A stretch of DNA of 16,945 nt from CAADGY01 sp900696665 (lineage in GTDB: Bacteria; Acidobacteriota; Terriglobia; Bryobacterales; Bryobacteraceae): assembly GCA_035063885.1 (NCBI GenBank), contig JAPSFM010000112.1, positions 1-16,945 on the forward strand, written 5' to 3'. Under the pieces are notes generated by a model. That model saw only the letters and a program-made list of their open reading frames with translations, ran no database searches and was not told the origin of the DNA. Below, in pieces: positions 12,860 to 16,945 of this stretch (position 1 is the stretch's first letter; every line of letters begins with the position of its first letter). A program made the position numbers and the translations under genes.

Positions 12860-15800
12860 ATGGATCAAATTGGCCGAATCACCGTCCCGGAAATCGTTCC
12901 ATCTGGCGTGTTTCCAATCACTCCGGACTATCCGTACGGCCTCAGTAACGGCCCACAGGTCGTGGAGCACCAGTTCGGAAGTGGAAATGCCAAAATCACA
13001 CAACGCTTTCTTCTCGGCACCGGGTCCCGCCGCTTCACGATTCGCAAGCAGTGGCTCCGCGACGCCGAGCGTATCGCCTTACGCAACTTCTGGGAGTCGA
13101 AGTACGGTCCTTACGGGGCCTTCACGTACAACGCCCCGAACGACGCTGGCATTGGCACCACGCCCGCCACCTGCCGCTTCGCCAACGAGCCGCTCTCTTG
13201 GGAGATGGTCGCCGACTGGGCCTGCTCTCTGGGCGTGACGTTGATCGAAATCCCCCAGACCAGCCCTTCGTATCCGCTCAACCAAACCGTCAACCGCTTC
13301 CCGCCTGCCGCACTCCAGACGGCGTTGCTATCCCAAGTGCAGGAGATCATCCCGCTCGTCCGCATTCAACCTCTTCAGCCTGGCTATCCCGCTATCCATC
13401 TCAGTGATCGCCGGTGTACGATCGACGTCCAGCTTTACCAGGCACGCCTCGTCGAGTTCGACGGTATCTCGCAATCCATGGGCAACGAGTCCGACGAGGC
13501 CCAGTTCACCTTCGGCAACGCCGACCGGGTGATGCGCGACCTGGCGAACGACGTCGATCTCTTCCGTGCCGAGATCGCCTTCAGCCTGTTCCACGTCGGC
13601 ACGAGCATCAAGCTCGACCTCTGGAAGGGCAACATCGTCGATTGGTCCTGCGACGCCGGACCCGAGTTCCGCGTCACTGCGGCTGACGGCCTCTACGAGC
13701 TGAACCTGCCCTACCCGACGCGTAAGATCAGCCGAACCTGCTGGAAGCGTTTCAACGACGGGCAGACCTGCCCGTTCGCATCCCAGGGAACGCTCGATCT
13801 GGTCAACTTTCCCGAAGCCGATCCCACGCGCTGCGACAAGGGCTTCGACACGCCCAACGGCTGCCGCGCCCACGGTATGAACGACTACTACGGCGGCATC
13901 CTGGCCAAGCCGCAGGGCGTGCGCATCAAGGACAACTCGACCGGCGTCTGGGGCTTCGGCCGCTCGACACTCACCTCCGTCTCGCTGGTCGCCGACTCGA
14001 TCTACGATCAGGTCCTGCCCGAGATCTACACCGATTCGCTCATGCCCGTGAATGCGAAGATCGCCTCGGGCCGCGACGAAAGTGACTTCTATGCCGCCGT
14101 CGGCATTGTGGGGGAAGGGCCGCTCGGCGCTTACGGCAGCGGTCACAAACTCGACGGGCAGTACCATCACGGCTATCCTGGGCCGCTGGGCTTGATGGAG
14201 AGTCTTGGGCCGGATCCGAACCCAACAACCTTCGGATTCGACACTGACGCCGGCCCGGAACGCGCCGCGGGAACTGCGTTCCTGATGATCCGGCGCTCGG
14301 ACGCCAAGGGCCTTCAACTGTCGCGGCTGAGCGAGCACGCAATGGAGGCAGTCATCGCCCAAGGCCTCAGCGGCTGGGTGTGGACCTCGCCCGGCGTGCG
14401 AGTCTTCGGGCCGCCCCTGACCAACCCGATCTGGATCGCAGTCAACATGCTCTTGCGCGCGCGAGGCCTGCGCCTGGGCGCGGGCGCCACCGCGCAGCAA
14501 CTCGACTTTGCCGAGACCCTGTTTGACGTGGAGGCGGCGGTCGCGGCGGCAGAGATCTGCAATGAGCAGGTCACGAAGCTTGTGGGCTCAGGTACGGAGA
14601 CCCAATTCAAGTTTCGCGGTGTGCTCCAGGAGGAGAAGCCGCTGCGCGATTGGCTCCAGGAAGTGCTCATGAACTGCCTGGGCTTCTACACCTTCGCCAA
14701 CGGCAAGCTCAAGCTCGGCGTGCGGGTGAACTCCTCGGCCGTCGAGGCGTTCACGGAAGGCAACATTCTGTTCCGGAGCCTTCAGCTCGCCCCACTCAAG
14801 CCTGCCTTCAACCACCTGACGGCCAACTTCGCCGACGAGGATTTCGAGTTCGTAGCCAACTCGATCTCGCTGTACGACATCGACCACGCGACGCTGCTTG
14901 GCGGCGGGGCGGGTCCGCTGTTTCTGAAGTCGACGGTGAACCTCTCCGGCACGGCGTCGAAATCCCAAGCGGCGCGGATCATCACGGTGCGGCTGCGCGA
15001 GGAGTTGGGTGGCATCACGCCGGAGGAATGGAAGCGGGCGCGGCAGATCGCCTTCCGCACAACGGTCCTCGCCCTCAACACCGAGCCCGGCATGGTCTGC
15101 TCGATGACCCATCCGGGCATGCCCGGTGGCACGGGCGAATTCCGCGTGACCGGGTGGCGGCTGAACCGTGATTATTCGATCGACATCCAGGGCCGCACGA
15201 CCACGGACTCGATGTATGACCTCGTTTCCGGCCCCAAGCCCGCCGACGTCGTGCCGGAGCCGCCCGCCGAGGAAGTTCTCATCGACACGGGCATCCCCGG
15301 CGTGCTGACAGGCACTCCGCGTCTGGGAGACTACGGGACCTTCGCCATCGACGACATGACGGTTGCTCCCGACGCCTCCGGCAACTCGAACATCGTCGGC
15401 GCGCATGAGATCACGCTGGCGCTCTACTACGTGGACGAGCTGACCACCGACCTCTGGGCGTCCATCGACTCTGACCTGGATGCCTCAACCGACCTGGCCA
15501 CCCTCACCTGCACGGTCAACCCCGACACCGCGCGCGTGTTCCAGGTCGGCGACTTCGTGGTCTTCAACGACGAATCCGCCGATCCGAACAACCCGGGCCG
15601 CCGCTCCTATGAGTGCGCCCAGATCATCGGCCCCGGCGCGGAGGGCGAAGTCGTGCCTTCGGGGACCTTCGTCCTCCAGCGCGCCTACCCGGGCGTGCCC
15701 GAAGGCCAGGCCACCTTCGGCACCCTGCGCTGCTCGCACCTGGCCGGCATTCGCTTCTACAAGCTCGACAAGAAGACCTTCACCTTCAGCGTCCGCAAGG

Positions 15801-16612
15801 GCTTCTTCCGCACGCCCGGGTTGCCCGCGCGTGTCGAAGCCAAGCTGCCAAGCGCCTGTATCGTGGCGGCCCTGGCCGGCGTGGCAAACCACTTCGGCTA
15901 CGGCCCGTTCACCGTTTTCCCGCTTTCCCGCCACAACGAGCCCTACATGCCCGGCCTGCGCACCTGCAACGGCGGCGCCTACACCTTCCAGGTGCCCGGC
16001 CCGCTCACCGTGCAAGAGAACGTCGTCATCCCGCTGAAGGTCCAGGATGCAGCCTCGATCCGCTGCGTTTACGCCTACCTCCAGCGCGGCACGACGGACG
16101 GGCAATCGGCGTTCCTCGTGAAGATCAGCCGGGACGGCGGCGCTTCATGGGAACCGCTCGAGTACATGGGCATTGCCCAGGCGTTGCCGGACGCATACAA
16201 GAACACCTACGACTTCCTGGTCAACAACGAAGGCTATGGTCTGCCAGCCACGCGCCGGCTGCCCTACGCCGACTACGGGTTGGTGCTGGTCTCGGCGGTA
16301 ACAGCCGGACCCGACCCGCAAACCTTACAGACGGCATCCTACGGCGCGAACCGGCTGGGCCTCGTGGCCGGCAGCTTCGTCTTCCTCGATCCCGGCGGCG
16401 CGAACGAGGAGTACGTCCGCGTGATCAGCGCCGACGCCGAGAACCAAACGTTCGAAGCCATCGTGACCAAGGACCACGCCGTCGGCGAGCGCATCCGCCC
16501 AGCCATCTGGCCGACGCCGGTGCTCTACGAGGGAGACGACCTGGCCTTCGACATCCTAGCCGTCGCCTCGCCGGATTCGGGCTCGGATCTGACGGTGGTG
16601 GTTCAGACGTAG
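12860..16612 (+). CDS. Fused phage tail hub/tip protein, 1250 aa
   Basis: Several tail-tip modules appear fused. Residues about 15-135 resemble the preceding distal-tail protein ('ITQRFLLGTGSRRFTIRKQW', 'ALRNFWESKYGPYGAFTYNA'). Residues about 165-345 resemble the BR0599/DUF2163 or lambda gpL-like hub domain, with four cysteines, 294, 304, 325 and 335, ending in 'NGCRAHGMNDYYGG'. Residues about 520-790 resemble the phage tail-hub (phage-tail_3) type ('LRDWLQEVLMNCLGFYTFAN', 'AFNHLTANFADEDFEF'). The remaining 450 residues are beta-rich and end in '...DSGSDLTVVVQT'. In other siphophages and gene transfer agents these modules are separate proteins at the tail tip, where they contact the host. No stop or frameshift interrupts the 3.75-kb frame, which indicates selection for function. 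Domain limits are estimates by eye. Confidence 0.75.
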   Translation: MDQIGRITVPEIVPSGVFPITPDYPYGLSNGPQVVEHQFGSGNAKITQRFLLGTGSRRFTIRKQWLRDAERIALRNFWESKYGPYGAFTYNAPNDAGIGTTPATCRFANEPLSWEMVADWACSLGVTLIEIPQTSPSYPLNQTVNRFPPAALQTALLSQVQEIIPLVRIQPLQPGYPAIHLSDRRCTIDVQLYQARLVEFDGISQSMGNESDEAQFTFGNADRVMRDLANDVDLFRAEIAFSLFHVGTSIKLDLWKGNIVDWSCDAGPEFRVTAADGLYELNLPYPTRKISRTCWKRFNDGQTCPFASQGTLDLVNFPEADPTRCDKGFDTPNGCRAHGMNDYYGGILAKPQGVRIKDNSTGVWGFGRSTLTSVSLVADSIYDQVLPEIYTDSLMPVNAKIASGRDESDFYAAVGIVGEGPLGAYGSGHKLDGQYHHGYPGPLGLMESLGPDPNPTTFGFDTDAGPERAAGTAFLMIRRSDAKGLQLSRLSEHAMEAVIAQGLSGWVWTSPGVRVFGPPLTNPIWIAVNMLLRARGLRLGAGATAQQLDFAETLFDVEAAVAAAEICNEQVTKLVGSGTETQFKFRGVLQEEKPLRDWLQEVLMNCLGFYTFANGKLKLGVRVNSSAVEAFTEGNILFRSLQLAPLKPAFNHLTANFADEDFEFVANSISLYDIDHATLLGGGAGPLFLKSTVNLSGTASKSQAARIITVRLREELGGITPEEWKRARQIAFRTTVLALNTEPGMVCSMTHPGMPGGTGEFRVTGWRLNRDYSIDIQGRTTTDSMYDLVSGPKPADVVPEPPAEEVLIDTGIPGVLTGTPRLGDYGTFAIDDMTVAPDASGNSNIVGAHEITLALYYVDELTTDLWASIDSDLDASTDLATLTCTVNPDTARVFQVGDFVVFNDESADPNNPGRRSYECAQIIGPGAEGEVVPSGTFVLQRAYPGVPEGQATFGTLRCSHLAGIRFYKLDKKTFTFSVRKGFFRTPGLPARVEAKLPSACIVAALAGVANHFGYGPFTVFPLSRHNEPYMPGLRTCNGGAYTFQVPGPLTVQENVVIPLKVQDAASIRCVYAYLQRGTTDGQSAFLVKISRDGGASWEPLEYMGIAQALPDAYKNTYDFLVNNEGYGLPATRRLPYADYGLVLVSAVTAGPDPQTLQTASYGANRLGLVAGSFVFLDPGGANEEYVRVISADAENQTFEAIVTKDHAVGERIRPAIWPTPVLYEGDDLAFDILAVASPDSGSDLTVVVQT

Positions 16613-16659
16613 CTTCGCTTTGAGTTTGGCGCGGTCTGGAGCGAGAATAAGAAGTAGCC

Positions 16660-16875
16660 ATGGAAGTGATCTTCGAGGTTCGCGACGCAGAAGAGGGCGG
16701 CTACTACGCGCGCGCTCTGGGCCACCCCGTCTTCACCCAGGCCGAGACTTGGGATGAACTGCGCGCGAACGTCCGCGAGGCGACGGCGCTGCACTTTGAA
16801 GAGAACGAAAAACGCCCGCAAATCATCCAGCTTCACTACGTCAAGGACGAGCTGGTTCCGGTGGAAGCGGCATGA
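16660..16875 (+). CDS. hicB: HicB-family antitoxin
   Basis: This 71-aa protein has the short HicB-type fold: 'EVIFEVRDAEEGGYYARALG' is the first beta-strand pair and 'TQAETWDELRANVREATALH' the helix typical of HicB-like antitoxins. It ends in 'VKDELVPVEAA', without the C-terminal DNA-binding domain that longer HicB proteins carry. It neutralises HicA. The stop codon overlaps the hicA start (ATGA at 16872-16875), so antitoxin comes first and the two are coupled. The pair begins 47 bp after the hub stop. No strong promoter is visible in that gap. Confidence 0.8.
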   Translation: MEVIFEVRDAEEGGYYARALGHPVFTQAETWDELRANVREATALHFEENEKRPQIIQLHYVKDELVPVEAA

Positions 16876-16945
16876 AATTGCCGCGAGGCGTGCCAGCGGA
16901 GCGTCTCGTCGCTGTTCTCAAGAAGCTGGGTTACGAAGTCATTCG
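16872..16945 (+). CDS. hicA: HicA-family toxin, cut by window end
   Basis: Only the first 24 codons are in the window: 'MKLPRGVPAERLVAVLKKLG' and then 'YEVI'. This is the standard start of HicA mRNA interferases, which have one dsRNA-binding-like domain with a catalytic His that lies further on, outside the window. HicA cleaves mRNA in the cytoplasm and is held in check by HicB. Assignment rests on this N-terminus and on its coupling to hicB. Confidence 0.78.
   Translation, partial: MKLPRGVPAERLVAVLKKLGYEVI

Noticed and set aside
13328..14500. 390-codon minus-strand frame opposite the hub gene
   Set aside because: Antisense of a continuous 1250-codon gene with clear tail motifs; composition is that of a GC-driven shadow.

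Overview
The window is GC-rich (by eye about 60-65%) bacterial DNA made of accessory modules that abut at visible break points. The mix of a DUF2924/serine-recombinase cassette, an Xre-RES toxin-antitoxin pair, ISL3 and IS66 elements and secreted proteins of unknown family suggests a soil or sediment bacterium, perhaps Acidobacteriota. That placement is an inference from gene style; there is no rRNA or other marker gene to confirm it.

Left part (1-2292). An IS66-family element keeps its left end, tnpA and the first third of tnpB. It then runs into a fragment of a serine-recombinase C-terminus on the other strand. Next is a complete, divergent Xre-RES toxin-antitoxin operon on the minus strand with a clear promoter and a candidate operator. 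The 3' half of a tRNA-Asn gene follows, probably an attachment-site scar, then a structured stretch without genes.

Middle part (2293-6155). A TPR protein of unknown function is followed by a tight four-gene plus-strand cassette with every stop overlapping the next start: a small 52-aa protein, a DUF2924 protein, a large serine recombinase and a ParB/KorB-like HTH protein. This looks like a self-contained mobile or regulatory recombinase unit.

Minus-strand secreted-protein operon (10108-6132). It reads from right to left: a LAS-type metallopeptidase (5' truncated and frameshifted in a G5 run), a 302-aa secreted protein, and a second secreted protein related to the first. An intact 1348-bp ISL3 element with a perfect 8-bp target duplication interrupts the second secreted protein. 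Removing the IS in silico restores a 320-aa protein whose C-terminus again resembles its neighbour.

Right part (about 10108-16612). A phage tail module begins abruptly with a tape-measure protein lacking its N-terminus. It continues through a lysozyme-like protein, a distal-tail-type protein, a free-standing HNH endonuclease built on five exact 15-residue repeats, and a 1250-aa fused tail hub. The N-terminal domain of the hub resembles the distal-tail-type protein before the HNH gene, so the HNH gene sits exactly between two related domains. A HicB antitoxin and the start of hicA close the window. With no capsid, terminase or integrase visible, the tail module is best read as a prophage or tailocin/GTA-like remnant, or as the left part of a larger one.
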